Shown: positions 35,985 to 47,925, numbered from the stretch's first letter. The stretch: 64,000 nucleotides of DNA from Gnetum montanum (GCA_015680685.1 MNCI01021000.1:310887-374886), one strand, 5' to 3'. The notes: generated from the sequence alone by a model not told the origin. Made by a program: numbers and translations.

Positions 35985-37210
35985 TAGAATCCTAGATGGT
36001 CCAAGATATCACCAAGGTTTCTCAAGATGAAATTAAAGTCTTTTCTTGGTCATATGAAGATATGCTAGGACTTTATCCATGTTTAGTACAATATAACATT
36101 ATACATGACTCAAGCATCAAGCTAGTGAAATAAAAAGTTTGTAAGATTAGAACAAATTTGGCCCTAGTAGTTCATGATGAGATAAAGAAGCTTTACTAAG
36201 AAGGTTTCATCCAAGCTATCGATTATTCCAATTGGATATCCAACATAGTGGTACTTCATAAGGAAAATAGGAATATTCATATTTGCATCAATTTCCATGA
36301 CCTCAACAAGGCAACCATTAAAGTTGATTTTTCTTTGCCTGGTATTAATTAACTTATGAATACTATGGTTGGAAATTCCTTGTTATCCTTCATGGATGGG
36401 TTCTTGGGATACAATCAAGTTAGGATTAATCCATAAGTTGCACATAATCTTCATGCCCCCTTGGGAAACCTTCTATTTGATAATGATGCCATTAAGTTTA
36501 AAGAATAGAGGGGCAACCTATCAATAAGCCGTGATTTACATCATTAGTGACTACATATTAGGGTTATTAAATGATTGTGTTGATGATATAGCAATTAAGT
36601 CCAAAATATCCAATGACCATGTTCATGAATAAAACCTAGTACTTCAATGATGTCTCAAATATGAGCTTAGACTTAATCCTATGTACTATGTCCTCGGTGT
36701 TAAAACCAATAAGATGCTTGGCTTCATAGTATCCGAGATAGGGATACAATTCGACCCTAATCTAACAACTAATCTAACAACACCTAGCAACCTTAAGGAA
36801 CTATAAGGTTTATAAGGTAGATTGTAATTTATTCATAGGTTTATCTTGACACTCACGAATATGAAGCAACCCATGCAATGCTTACCTAAAAAGGGAGTTT
36901 ACTATGAGTGGATTGATCAATGTCAAGAATCCTTTGACAATATTAAACAAGAATTGGTCCAACTACCTATCATGTATCCTTATTAGATAGATAAATCATT
37001 CTACATCTACCTTGCAATCTTTGAAATCTCCATATACTTTTTTTTTCTATCAAAAATGAGATAATGGAGTAGAGTTACCTAGCTACTACTTGAGCCATGC
37101 ATGGTAGTGTATGAGACCTAATACACTAAGGTTAAAAAGCATTGTTTAGCCTAGTCTTGTCTCTAAAGAAATGGAGATACTACCTCTTTAGGAGTGAAGT
37201 CAACATTGTA
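35985..37210 (+). pseudogene. pol: Tat-like gypsy RT and first RNase H (decayed)
   Basis: The frame opens with a KVFSWSYEDMLGLYP block (about 36030) and the RT proper begins near 36180: GFIQAIDYSNWISNIVV (about 36205), ICINFHDLNKATIKVDFSLP (about 36275) and LLSFMDGFLGYNQVRIN (about 36380). These blocks, especially the NWISNIV and GYNQ forms, mark the Tat/Athila side of Ty3/gypsy, not chromoviruses. Catalytic D-D is not readable through the many shifts near 36570. RNase H follows, with YLSHA- and YETxYTKxxKHCLA-like blocks at 37090-37150. It breaks at a duplicated and partly inverted segment bounded by single Ns (37216 and 37270). Confidence 0.8.
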
Positions 37211-37540
37211 TGCAANATTATGACTCTTAGCATGTTATCCTTGCATACAATGTTGACTTCACTCCTAAANCTACATTACATCTCCCAAGCCTTAATGAAA
37301 GATTAAGCTATAGCCAAACAACTTACCACTTCCTCAATTGAGGATCATGTAGCCATAGATCTTGAATTTCCTAATGATCATGTCAACATTGTCAATGAAG
37401 TACCCGAAGGATATGAGGTCATCATGCACTTTGATAGATATTTGAGTGCCCATGGAGGAATTGTTTAGCCCTAGTCTTGTCTCTAAAGAAATTGAGACAC
37501 TACCTTTTTAGGAGCAAAGCCAACACTGTATGTAAGGATA
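37141..37540. other. Duplicated segment with an N-bounded inverted insert (probable assembly artefact)
   Basis: Bases 37141-37215 are repeated at about 37459-37533. Between single Ns at 37216 and 37270 lie 53 bases that are the reverse complement of the continuation seen in the second copy (about 37507-37558). The sequence after 37270 again follows the second copy from about 37622. An exact inversion delimited by ambiguous bases is what a wrongly oriented contig overlap would produce. Confidence 0.8.
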
Positions 37541-38110
37541 ACATGCTAAGATTCATAATGATCAACATCTATGAGAGTACTCAAATAGCTTTGTGGAAGA
37601 CCATAACCGTTGAGTTTGAGCTATATTACATCTCCCAAGCCTCAATGAAAGATCAAGCTATAGACAGACAACTTACCACTTACAAAATTAAGGATCAAGA
37701 TCATGTTAACATTTTCAATGAAGTACCCAAAGGATATGAGGTAATCATGAACTTTGATAGAGCTTTGACTACACATGAAGACAATGCTACTACCATCATA
37801 ACATTATCCTCTAGTGAGATACAACCTTTTGCTTATCGTTTCAAATTCCCATCTATTAGTAACATAGCAAAATATGAAAGGCTAATTAATGGAATGATGG
37901 TAGCTTGTAACTAGCGGTTAACCAACTAAATTCTACACATGCAAAGCTAAACATTTACAATCTAACTATGAACTATCCAAAAGACTCATGCTACAGTTTA
38001 TAGATGTTGATATCCAGCATATTTTCTAAGGAAAGAGCGTCTTATTCAATGCCATTATCACCTTAGCTCTAATTGTGACATTTAATGTGTTTAGAAAAGT
38101 ATCTCCCTTG
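37477..38110 (+). pseudogene. pol: Tat-like RNase H tail, connection and second RNase H domain
   Basis: A 145-codon stretch (37477-37914) is open. It begins with KKLRHYLFRSK and NTVCKDNMLRF (end of the first RNase H), passes LYYISQASMKDQAI, and then carries an additional RNase H-like module: VIMNFDRALTTHEDNA (37740-37790), FAYRFKFPSISNIAKYE (37831-37880) and LINGMMVACN, continuing after a stop with a LNIY-like strand to about 38100. A second, archaeal-type RNase H between the first RNase H and integrase is a hallmark of the Tat lineage. Expected catalytic acidic residues remain partly visible (Asp in NFD, Glu in KYE). It is the least decayed part of this element. Confidence 0.8.
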
Positions 38111-38379
38111 ATGGAGAACTAGTCTCTTTCCATCATGTATAATACTAAAGAAACCACTATAGTCACCATTATCAATGTTCCTCAACAAGAATGATATGAT
38201 GACATTAAGTTTTAGCTAATGGATGGTGAACCTCCACAAAACCTAACTACCTCTCAAGAGGATACTGTACATAAAATATCAAAACAATATGTCATTGTAG
38301 CTAATATTCCATTATGTCAAAGGTCCTATGATGGTATATTGTTAGCATGCTTAAGTAAAGCAGAAGACCTCATGGTTCT

Positions 38380-39410
38380 TGAATAGGTATATGAGGGTAT
38401 ATGTGAAGGACATATAAGACCTAGAGCCATGTCCACAAAGATTAGATGCTTAGGATACTATTATACATATATGGAAATTGACTACCTACAAAAGGTTAAA
38501 ACTTGTGAGATATATCAATGATACAACAACCTAATACATATGTCATTGACTAAGTTAAATATTACTTAGATCACATGACCATTTCAATGATGGAAAATTA
38601 ATATAATCAAACCTGTAATTCTTGAGTTTTCTTCAGGGCAGTATTTCACAAAGTAGATTAAAGTTATTCATCTAAAGAAAACAATAACACAAAAAGTTTC
38701 AAATTCATATTGGATAATATCGTATCCCATTTTGGCCTACCTTTAATGAGCATCATAGAAAATGGACCATAATTTAGTAGCTAAGATATGAAAATATTTT
38801 ATGAACAATTAAATATTAAACATTTCTTTTCATCACCATACTATCCACAAGCTAATGGCAAAGCTTAAGAAAATAATAAGGTCATTATAAAACTCCTTAA
38901 GAAAATGTTAAAAAATGGTAAATGTAAGTAGCATGAAAAAAACTTGTATGCACTTTGGACCTATAGTATAACCTCTATAATGATAACCAAAGCCATCCTT
39001 TATAGCCTAGTTTATGAGTTTGAAGTTGCGTTGCCTCTTAAATTGCAAGTTTCATCCTTAAGGATAGCTCTGTCTAAATTCATCAATGATGAGAAGAATA
39101 AGGAGATGCATATAATTGACCTTGATTTGATGAAAAAATAGAAACTACAAACATTGGATAACATTGAATAATATTAAGACAAGTATAAATAATAGCATCA
39201 TCACAATCTAAATAGGTGAAAAGTCAAGGAAGAAGACCATGTCCTCAAGATCATTCTCGAACATGTAGATAAGTTCTTGGATAATTGGAAAGGACCTTTA
39301 TTTATTCCCAAAGGTTATGACAACAAAGCATTCAAGTTGATGGACATGGGTGGAAATGAGTTGATCAATCTAGTCAGCCATTCCTATCTCAAATCTTATT
39401 GTATCTAACA
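38380..39410 (+). pseudogene. pol: Tat-like gypsy integrase (decayed)
   Basis: Blocks in order: a degenerate zinc region ending CEIYQ (about 38500), a catalytic-core opening near 38580, a KVSNSYW/YPILAYL-like zone (38700-38750), and an NGKAKENNKVIIKLLKKML block at about 38855-38920 equivalent to the ANGQAE-type core end. A WHEKL/LCTLWTYS block (38930), an LPLKLQVSSLRIAL block (39030), a C-terminal KVKEEDHVLKIILEHVDKFLDNWKGPLFI stretch (39215-39300) and LINLVSHSYLKSY (39370) follow. This is the gypsy core plus C-terminal domain. Stops at many positions show that it is dead. Confidence 0.8.
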
Positions 39411-40427
39411 TTGAACTATTTGCTTGTAGCCTTTGCTTTTCCTTATTTACAATTTTAAATGGATGATGATCACTGATAAATTTATTGGCTTGCAACAAGT
39501 GAGCACACATGACCTCTTATCTCCTTTTTGGCCTCTCAAAAGACTACAAACTTTGTATTAATCTATTAAACAAAACATAGATTTTTAATGTTCTACCAGT
39601 TGTAACCAATGGTGATCTATATTTGCTTTTTCTCTAACATGGCCTTACACAATCTCTTATAATCATTTGCATTCATTAAGCTATTTTTTAATCCTCTTAA
39701 AGTTGTGTTTGTAGGATGATCTTGAAGTCATTGAAAAAGTGTGTCTCTTCACAGTGCTAAGTTACCAAGGGACCTCAATGCATGAGATTTGGTTCGCTTA
39801 TTCAATCTTTTTAATGGTGCTTATCTCACATCATCTCTATTAATCATCTTGAGCCATAACCTCATAACTAAATTGTAGCCTTCCTTAACTTGCTAACAAT
39901 GAAAACCTATGTTTGACATCTATGCACCATGGTCATGTGAACTCCCTCAACATGCTCTACTACTGAATTCACTGAATGTAGCACATCTCATTCAACAAGA
40001 AAATGAATCAAAGTTTTGCCTTGGTAATGAAACCCAATGAAGGTTTTTCCCCTAAAAATATGAGGAAGCAAATTGCTAAGATAACGAAGGGGCTAATGGA
40101 TCCTAAGGTGGAACAAAAGGCTTTGAAATAAGAAGGAAAGACCCAAGTGGCCAAAGTAGTGTATAAAAAAGATGATGATTTTTCCAAACAACATTGAGCA
40201 ACCAGTAGCTCAAGCATAAGGCATGAAGACCTCCTCATTTAGCAAACATGTTACCATTATGCCATAGCCATGATGTCAACATTTGGAATTCTTTGTTAGC
40301 CATGTGACCATACTTTCACACCCAATGTAACCATCATCTTATCTAAAAATCTTGACATTTCATTGTGCCCTTATTTCACCATTGTGAGCACCCCTTAGAA
40401 TTATTCAATAACTACACAATAAAATGT
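39411..40427. other. 3' untranslated part of the Tat-like element
   Basis: Non-coding, between the integrase end and the polypurine tract. No env-like or accessory open frame of note was found; the 76-codon minus-strand frame at 40008 has no recognisable domain. Confidence 0.45.
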
Positions 40428-40440
40428 GAAAAGGAGGCAT
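40428..40440 (+). other. Polypurine tract
   Basis: GAAAAGGAGGCAT lies directly before the TG start of the right LTR, the usual position for plus-strand priming. Confidence 0.55.
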
Positions 40441-41717
40441 TGATGATGAAATCATAGTGGTGTTTCATATTTTTTGTTGATTTTTCTTGAATCAATCCTC
40501 GAAACATTAAGAGGATCTAATGAATCACCTCAAAAAATTTCATGTGATAGATAAAAAGCTTTAAAGCCAAAGCTTACATTGTAATTTAATGGGAATTTAA
40601 AGGTAGAAATAATTGTCTTATTCTCCCATTAAAAATCTTACATTTTTCCCTTCTTTTGGCAAAGTTTTGGACCATTTTCAATGTAAAAGAGTGACATTTA
40701 TAGCCCACACAATATGAATTTTTCTTATGCTAGTGTGTGAGATTCAAGAATAATTGAACATGATGTCTTTTTTCTCCATATGCTATACCACCCTGTCCCA
40801 CACACTATGCCTATGTGTGGGACAATGTGTGGAGCTAAAATTTTCCACATCTTGGAATTTTGGCCATGAAAATAGCCAAAATATGCTACAAAATTTGGTA
40901 CTAAAAATCTCATATGTTGATGTTTTATACCTCTAAAGTTTTGTACCTAAAATTTCAACGTTGATGTTTTATACGTTTTATACCTAAAAGTGTCATATAC
41001 GTTGATGTTTTAGGTACAAAAAGTTAAAAATTTTGGTGGTACACATGTAGTTTTTTACAACAAAAATGACCTAAACATGCTCTATAAATGTTGAAAATTT
41101 TACAAAATCAAACTAGCAAAAAATCATCAAATTGATGCCCTACTTAAGTAAGAATCAATGGATTTTTCAAGACTTTTAGATCATTTTGCATTCAACCAAA
41201 CTTTATACTTTCAGAGAAGAGTAAGATCTAAGAGTTCATAACCTTCCTCCCCAGAACAAATCATCATAAGCAAAGAGAACCTATTGTAGATAATGTTCAA
41301 AACTAGACCAGTTGAGATAGAAAAGTGTTGATGTAGTGGTAGAACACATCTTACAATCTACATCAAACTTTAAGGATATTTTTGTACTCTCAAGATTTTA
41401 AAGCCCATAATCTATACTCTTTGAACCTTCCACTTTTCAAAAATTATTATAATAGTTAATACAAATTTTGTAGCCTTTTTTATTTTTCCATATTGTTTTT
41501 CCATCTTTCTATTATTAGATTTAGCATTTAGATCATTGTTTCTTATGTTTTCACATAATTAAGTTTACATATTTAGTAATAGACCCCCTAAGTCCTCAAG
41601 TGATTGGAAAGACTATTTAAGGCACTTCAAATCCTTTTAAGGCACATGGATTCTAAATTTAAACTATTTTGAATAGGATTTTTTGATTCTCCAACACTAA
41701 ATATTTTTTTTGTTACA
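40441..41717 (+). repeat. Tat-like gypsy LTR, copy 3 (3' LTR)
   Basis: Starts TGATGATG after the polypurine tract and ends GTTACA at 41717, with no primer site following, as expected for a 3' LTR. It matches copy 1 (31050-32306) along its length. It contains an inverted word pair around 40796-40822 (TCCCACACA ... TGTGTGGGA). Confidence 0.65.
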
Positions 41718-42155
41718 GTCAATTCATGTTAATAGTGAGGAAAAACCAATATCTATTCTTTATGTATTCCTAGATCACACATAAAATATTTATATTTTTG
41801 AAATGTTTTTGGTATTTCTAGACATTGGAATAATTTTAAATATTTAATTAAAAAATTTATTGGCCTATATCCTTACGTTTTTTTATCTAAAACCTTATAT
41901 ACTCTATGTATATAGAAATAAAATAATATTTCTTATTTAAGGGGTTTTGAGTTTTCATGCATTTTAATAGAGAAAGCATAGGGTAGCCACAAAAGATATC
42001 AAGAGTAGACCATGAGATGATAGATGGTTCATTTTTATTAATGATGGACCTATGGAATCTACCCCTTATTTTTTTTTATATTTTGTATCTTTATAAAATA
42101 GGAAATAGTACAAATTTTAAATATTTGAACCATATACCTTTTCTTATAAATAAAT
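41718..42155. other. AT-rich spacer without gene
   Basis: Nothing recognised apart from runs of T and A. Confidence 0.5.
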
Positions 42156-42156
42156 A

Positions 42157-42300
42157 ATGAGGTGTTGACCTAGTAATAAGAGTCTTGGCCTAGTAACCTT
42201 AGGTCATAGGTTTGATTCTACAAGGAAATAGTAAATTATCAATTAAAATATATTCCATAAAAGGAATTCTAAAATTGGTATGATAGATCCAAGGGATCTT
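42157..42300 (+). repeat. tRNA-derived SINE or tRNA-like relic
   Basis: Pol III-type internal boxes are visible: an A-box-like TGACCTAGTAATAAG at 42166-42180 and a B-box-like AGGTTTGATTCTA at 42208-42220, about 40 bases apart as in tRNA-derived SINEs. No cloverleaf was drawn and the 3' tail is undefined. Confidence 0.5.
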
Positions 42301-42500
42301 AGTGGATATAAGTAAAAAATTTAATTTTAGTTTCATAATAAAGTATGATATGAAATTTTTGTTTTGCCATATTTTCTAAGATCTCACAAGGGTTATTCTT
42401 TAGTTTAATGTCCTCTATACATTTAGGATAAAATAGTATTATTTTAATATATATATTTTTATTTTATTAAATATTATTATTTTAATCTTATTTTCGGAAT

Positions 42501-42553
42501 NNNNNNNNNNNNNNNNNNNNNNNNNNNNNNNNNNNNNNNNNNNNNNNNNNNNN
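42501..42553. other. Assembly gap (53 Ns)
   Basis: A run of ambiguous bases. Isolated single Ns also occur at 12416, 13831, 37216 and 37270. Confidence 0.99.
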
Positions 42554-42704
42554 CTTGGGGGCTTTTATAGGCCAACATGGCCTATGAATTTTTCAATAAA
42601 TATTATTTTATTTATTAATTTTAAAAAAATGATGTATCTATATCTATTAAAGTTAAAACTTTGGGGGCTTGGGTTTGACCCCATAAACTCACATTGAACA
42701 TTTT

Positions 42705-42790
42705 CTTTAACTTTCTTGGTGGTTAAAATTGTTCTACAGTTGACACAAGGTGGGGGTTCGATATGGATAAATGGTAATTTTGGGTTGATC
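42705..42790 (+). repeat. Second tRNA-like SINE candidate
   Basis: An A-box-like CTTGGTGGTTAAA (42715-42727) and a B-box-like GGGTTCGATAT (42754-42764) are spaced about 38 bases. This box pair lies just beyond the assembly gap and differs in sequence from the one at 42157. Confidence 0.45.
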
Positions 42791-42799
42791 CCCAACACT

Positions 42800-43450
42800 A
42801 AAATTTTGATATTTTTTCTAAATAATAATTTAATAATTTAATATTATTTTAATGCACAAATAATAAGAAACTTAAAATGCGATATCTTTAAAACTGTAAG
42901 TCTGATGAAGCTAAAATTTACACCATTGGAATCATCCCAATGAGCACTATGCCTTAGACATGGTTTTAGGTATCAAAAATAAAGTTGAATTTTTCAATAT
43001 TTTGAAATGTTCACTAGCTTATTCTACCAAATCAACATTACTGAATTGATGTATGGATGACATGACAACTTATAAATGACTATAAGTTAGGAAAATGATT
43101 TTCAAGAAAACAAGATCAATTTAGGTCAAGGTTACTAACCTTTTGGGAGAAAATCAAGAATTTTCTTAATTAATTAAGATTTATAGTACTTAGATGGGTA
43201 AAAGTTAAATGGATCGGTGTATCCTTGTTTCACCAACATCTCTTGCCACTGATGAATTTTGATGAGGCATAGTCAGATCTTCTATGGTCAATGATATCAT
43301 GAAAGGATTTTTTTGTTGGTTGGTGGGATATCTCAGACATATGGTGCATCTAGTGGAAATCAATGACTTTCTCTATATCATGGCTTGGTTCATCATCAGA
43401 TTCATGTTGTAATCGGTCCATGGTTCTGATTGGTCCTTGGTTCATGGTTT
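42800..43450 (-). pseudogene. Leader/gag start of a minus-strand LTR element
   Basis: The region lies directly downstream, in minus sense, of the primer site at 43451-43462. A broken gag-like frame (blocks MNLMMNQAMI, SLTIEDL) can be followed for about 200 bases from 43400 down. No domain could be named. Confidence 0.4.
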
Positions 43451-43462
43451 GCTTTGATACCA
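43451..43462 (-). other. Primer-binding site (tRNA-iMet type), minus strand
   Basis: The plus strand reads GCTTTGATACCA, so the minus strand is TGGTATCAAAGC, one base from the canonical site. It is two bases from the LTR-type TGTGACATCCC at 43465. Confidence 0.75.
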
Positions 43463-43464
43463 AT

Positions 43465-44050
43465 TGTGACATCCCATCCCTGTATGTCATAGAAAATGTC
43501 AAATATACATTATATTAGATATTATGTGTAAGAAGAAAATATACCAAACATCAAATATATGTAACATTTGACATAATGCATGAAGGAAATAATAGAGAAA
43601 GTTCACAAAGAGAAAGAAAAGAATGCTTATTGATATAGAATAGGGTATTTGGATCATTCTTTGAGAGTGTTCATTTGGGTTTTCTTCTTTTGGCATCTAT
43701 CCCTTAGAGGTAATCTAGCACTACTACCACGGCTGGGCCTATAACTTAGCTAGGAGGGATGGCTAGTCCACTTCCTATTTTTCTTCACATTGCTCCCATT
43801 ACTTGCTTGTACTAGCACCACCACTCCATGTCTAGGATGACCTCTAAGCCTAGGTATAAATGCCATAGGTCAAACCCCCAAAGGTTACCTCAAGAGGCAT
43901 GTTTGCTATTACAACATGCCATTTTGGTTTCAATTACAACTATCCTTTTAGGTCTTATTATGATAACAATAACACTTGTTAGGAAGAGGCATCATCTTTG
44001 TTATGCAACAACATCATTTGTGAATGGGAACATGATAGGAATCCTATGAT
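43465..44050 (-). repeat. 5' LTR of a minus-strand element (far end unresolved)
   Basis: The LTR border reads TGTGACATCCC on the plus strand, next to a good primer site on the minus strand. The other end could not be placed because no second copy is in the window; 44050 is only a conservative limit. Confidence 0.5.
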
Positions 44051-44639
44051 AATTAAAGGTTCACTACTAAGAAATATGTATCTTATTTGAAACAAAAATA
44101 TGTATATAAAAAAGTTAGCACATCTAAGGAAAAATAAAATGATTGTGAATAGCGTTCTAAATTATTAAAGAAGTTCTAGCAATGAATAGAGGAATGTAAA
44201 ATACTTTAGCAATCTTTCCAAAATTTCCGTAGAGATTATTTAAATGGCTTAATAAACAAGCCTAGGCCTAATGATCCTTGAGTTTTTATATATATTTGTA
44301 TATGTTGTAGACAACATTTTAGATGATGTATATTTTCTAATGATCTACTTATTTTGGCAACCTATGCATGTAGATGCGGTGTAAATATTTACTAAAGGGG
44401 TAAGCTATGCTTGTAATTATTGATTTTAATTATTTCTTTATATTTGGTATGAAAACTTTGATGTTGTAAATATGATTTAGTATAAAATAAGTAGAATATG
44501 ATAAATTAATCATATTCTATAATAACATCCTCCAAATACATAAATCACCTAAAATTTTAGAAATATATTAATCCTTTTTGCAAAACCAAAATAAAAAAAC
44601 CATAATTAAGGCTAAAGAAATGAAGGTAATGGCCAACAC

Positions 44640-47045
44640 TAGGTTCAACTAATTCATAGCTTTAGGAGGTCTACCTTTTCTGTAATTGAGGACCTATACA
44701 ATGGCTAAATGGATTAGATTTGATTTTTTAAAACTTATATTACACTACTATGAATAAGACCTCTCTAGTTATTTTTCAACTAGAAGATTTGTCTAGAAAT
44801 AGTGGAATGCTAAAGAAAGAATTAGGCACTAGGAAGATCAAAAGATAGTGGGAGAAATTTATTAAGGTATTTAAAAAAGATATTTTCCTAAGACCTATAA
44901 AGAAAATAAAAAAGAGGAATTTAATCAACTATCTTAGGAATCCATGATTGTTCATAGTTATCATAAAAAGTTTATAATACTATGTGAATATGTCTTCCAA
45001 AATTAAGCTTTTCATACTAGGATATTTATAAAAGGATTAAGATATTCCATCAAAATCCTATGAGAAGCATGAGCTAGGGTCATTATTGTGAAAAGAGAAA
45101 AAATAAATGATTCGACCTGAAGAGATAGAAAGAAAAATAAAAAAGCACTATTTATAGTTAATCAAGAAAAATTTAAATAGTCCAGGGGGCTACATCGATT
45201 ACTTAAATATTATCCCAACAAACCAAATGGACCTTCATAGCCATTGAATTTTATATTTACATCAAGATATAATATTTTCTTCTATTGTAAAGAAGTTAGT
45301 AACTTTAAAAGAAAGTGTTTAAAGTTTCTTAAGAGGTAAAATGCTATGTAGAATAGAAGAATGAAATCATTGGCCTTAATTCATTTAAACAAAATAAAGG
45401 ACCTGCTAATAATTTCAAGACTGGTCAAGAAAATATACAATGATACTAATAATCAAGGAAGAGGTGGAAGACCTATAAATCAAGGATAAATCTATTCTAT
45501 ATTAGGGAGAGACATAGAAGAAAAACTTAGCATTATGGTTTAGACTAAAATACATATTATGTAGAGACTCTTCTTATTCTTTTTTATCTAGAATCTAGTC
45601 ATTCTTTTATTAATAGAGAGATAGTAGAAAGATTAAATTTATCATATAAAAAATTTAGAAACTTTATTATTTGTTCCAAATATGGAACATAATGGATATA
45701 TAGTATAAAATGAATTTAAGGATCTTTCACTAAGGATATATTGAGTAGAGTATAAATTTATTTATTAAGGATTTAGGAGAATATGATATTATTTTAATAA
45801 ATGATTAGTTAAGTAAGTAAAATGACATCCTTTATTTTAAGATTAAGATGATGTAATTAGAGTTAGTGGATGAACAAAAAGTGTTGGTAGTAGAGAAAGA
45901 AAGACCTATTAAGGTTGATTTGATTTTCTTCAAAAATTTCATGAAAATGTTTAAAAGTGAACATATTTTTATCATTTATTTTTTTAAATTAGAAAATAAA
46001 AATGATGATATTGCTAATATTCTAGTAATTAATGAATTTCGACATGTATTTGCAAAAGAATTATTATGGTTTTCTTCAAAAAGAGAAATAGAAGTTGAAA
46101 TTACTCTTAAATGAAAAATAAAACTAATTTTTAAGGTATTATATTAAATGTCTCTAGTTGAGTTAATATAACTCAATATTGAAGTGCAAGAACCTTTGAA
46201 AAAAAGTCTTGTTTGACCAAGTATTACTCCTTTGGGTGCACTAGTATTATTTCTAAAATAGATGGAATCTTAAGGCTATGCATAAGCTATAGATGCTTGA
46301 ATGAAGTTGCCATTAATAATATCCTTTATTCAAAATAGATAATTTATTTTATCAACTTAGGGATGTAGATGTATTCTATAAAATGAATTTGAAATCAAGA
46401 TATTTTAAGTTAAAAATTAAAAGAAGGATATCCAAAAGATTGCATTTAGAATAAGATATGAATACTATGAATTTCTTGTATGATCATTTTGACTACAAAA
46501 TGTTATTTTAGTATTTATGCATTTAATGAATAATGTATTAAGGCATATTTGGATAAATTTGTAATAGTACTTATTGATGATATTTTTGTATATTCCAATA
46601 GGATGGATAATATGTGAATCATCTAAGAAAATTGTTATAGCTACTAAGAGAAAACTAGTTATATGCTTAGTCATCTAATTGCTTATTTAAACAAAAATAA
46701 GTGTAATAAAATTTTTATATTATGTCAAAAGTAGAAATAACAATGGATCAAATGATGACTCAAGTGATTTGGAATTGGAAAAGGCATAGTATTATAGTAG
46801 AAGTAAGAAGTTTCTTAGAGTTAGGAAGTTATTATTGAAGATTTATTAAGAGTTTTTCTAGGATTGCATCTCCTTCAACTAAGTTATTATGCAAAAATTA
46901 TCCATTGTATGGTAAAAAAAAGTATGAATAAAAATTGTTTAAAGTAAAGTGATAGCTCACATTAGCTCCTATTTTAATATTATCCATCTTAGGTAAGTCA
47001 CTTAATGTGTATAATGATGCTTTAAATGAAGGTCTAGAATATATA
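44640..47045 (+). pseudogene. Ty3/gypsy gag-pol, heavily decayed
   Basis: A gag-like region (44690-45500; AKWIRFDFLK block, then many Lys-rich broken frames) precedes a protease-like zone with LVILLLIER (about 45595) and a YIV/IYQVEYKFI stretch. RT starts near 46190: SFGCTSIIS then DGILRLCISYRCLNE (about 46262). The catalytic block is intact as LIDDIFVYS at 46570-46596, in contrast to the other RTs here. A thumb block around 46800-46870 (SFLELGSYYRRFIKSF-like, broken) follows. The match fades at about 47045. Chromovirus-like by order, but the lineage is not certain. Confidence 0.7.
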
Positions 47046-47408
47046 TTCATGTAAAATGAATACCATACTTGAAAATATACAATAAATAATAACATGTAAT
47101 TACTTATGGAACATGAATAAATTACTTACCTAGCTTCAAATATACAACAATACTTATAGCCTTTACCAAAATTTCATCATCACTTCTATTATGCACTATA
47201 ATCTAGTATTGATACCATTACCTAGAATCTCCATCCAATTCTCCAACTATAATATGCATGAAACACATGTAGGAAGGACTAGCAAATCTTCGCAATAGAG
47301 GAATTCATGTTGATGCCACTTGGAATGAAGCTAGAAGATGATGCTTAAGCTACAAAGAATATTGTTAGAAATAACAATAAATATCAATTAACATAACTAT
47401 TTCTTAAT
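47046..47408. other. Spacer without recognised feature
   Basis: AT-rich, no domain seen. It ends at the left tip of the long palindrome. Confidence 0.5.
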
Positions 47409-47925
47409 ACTAGCTTAGTTATATATATTTATAATATATATCTATAAATTGGCCGATAGAATCTTATAAGATTACAAATAAAAAGTTCTTTGACTAAAAA
47501 ATTTCAGACTTCTGGATGAAGAACAAGATTTAAAAACCCAAATTTTCATGCCTTCTGGACGAAGAACAAGATTTCTGTATCTTATTTTTCCTAAGGATGG
47601 GTTTTCTGAAAAAAAAAATTCCATGAATTAGTGTATGCTCTAACCCTCGGCCGAATTTGTTGAGAGTGAGAGCATAAATTCGGCCGATGGTGAGAGCATA
47701 CACTAATTCATGGAATTTTTTTTTTCAGAAAACCCATCCTTAGGAAAAATAAGATACAGAAATCTTGTTCTTCGTCCAGAAGGCATGAAAATTTGGGTTT
47801 TTAAATCTTGTTCTTCGTCCAGAAGTCTGAAATTTTTTAGTCAAAGAACTTTTTATTTGTAATCTTATAAGATTCTATCGGTCAATTTATGGATATATAT
47901 TATAAATATATATAACTAAGCTAGT
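47409..47925. repeat. 517-bp near-perfect, indel-free palindrome (long hairpin)
   Basis: Position x on the left pairs with 95334 minus x on the right, from the outer ACTAGCTTAG/CTAAGCTAGT tips to an inner stem CGGCCGAATTT / AAATTCGGCCG (47648-47658 with 47676-47686), leaving a 17-base loop (47659-47675). Only a few mismatches were seen across 250-bp arms and no indels. Each arm also holds a direct duplication (TTCTGGAYGAAGAACAAGA, two copies about 45 bp apart). I see no clear target-site duplication. A foldback or MITE-type element, an inverted-duplication hairpin locus for small RNAs, or an assembly fold-over are the options. Confidence 0.95.
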
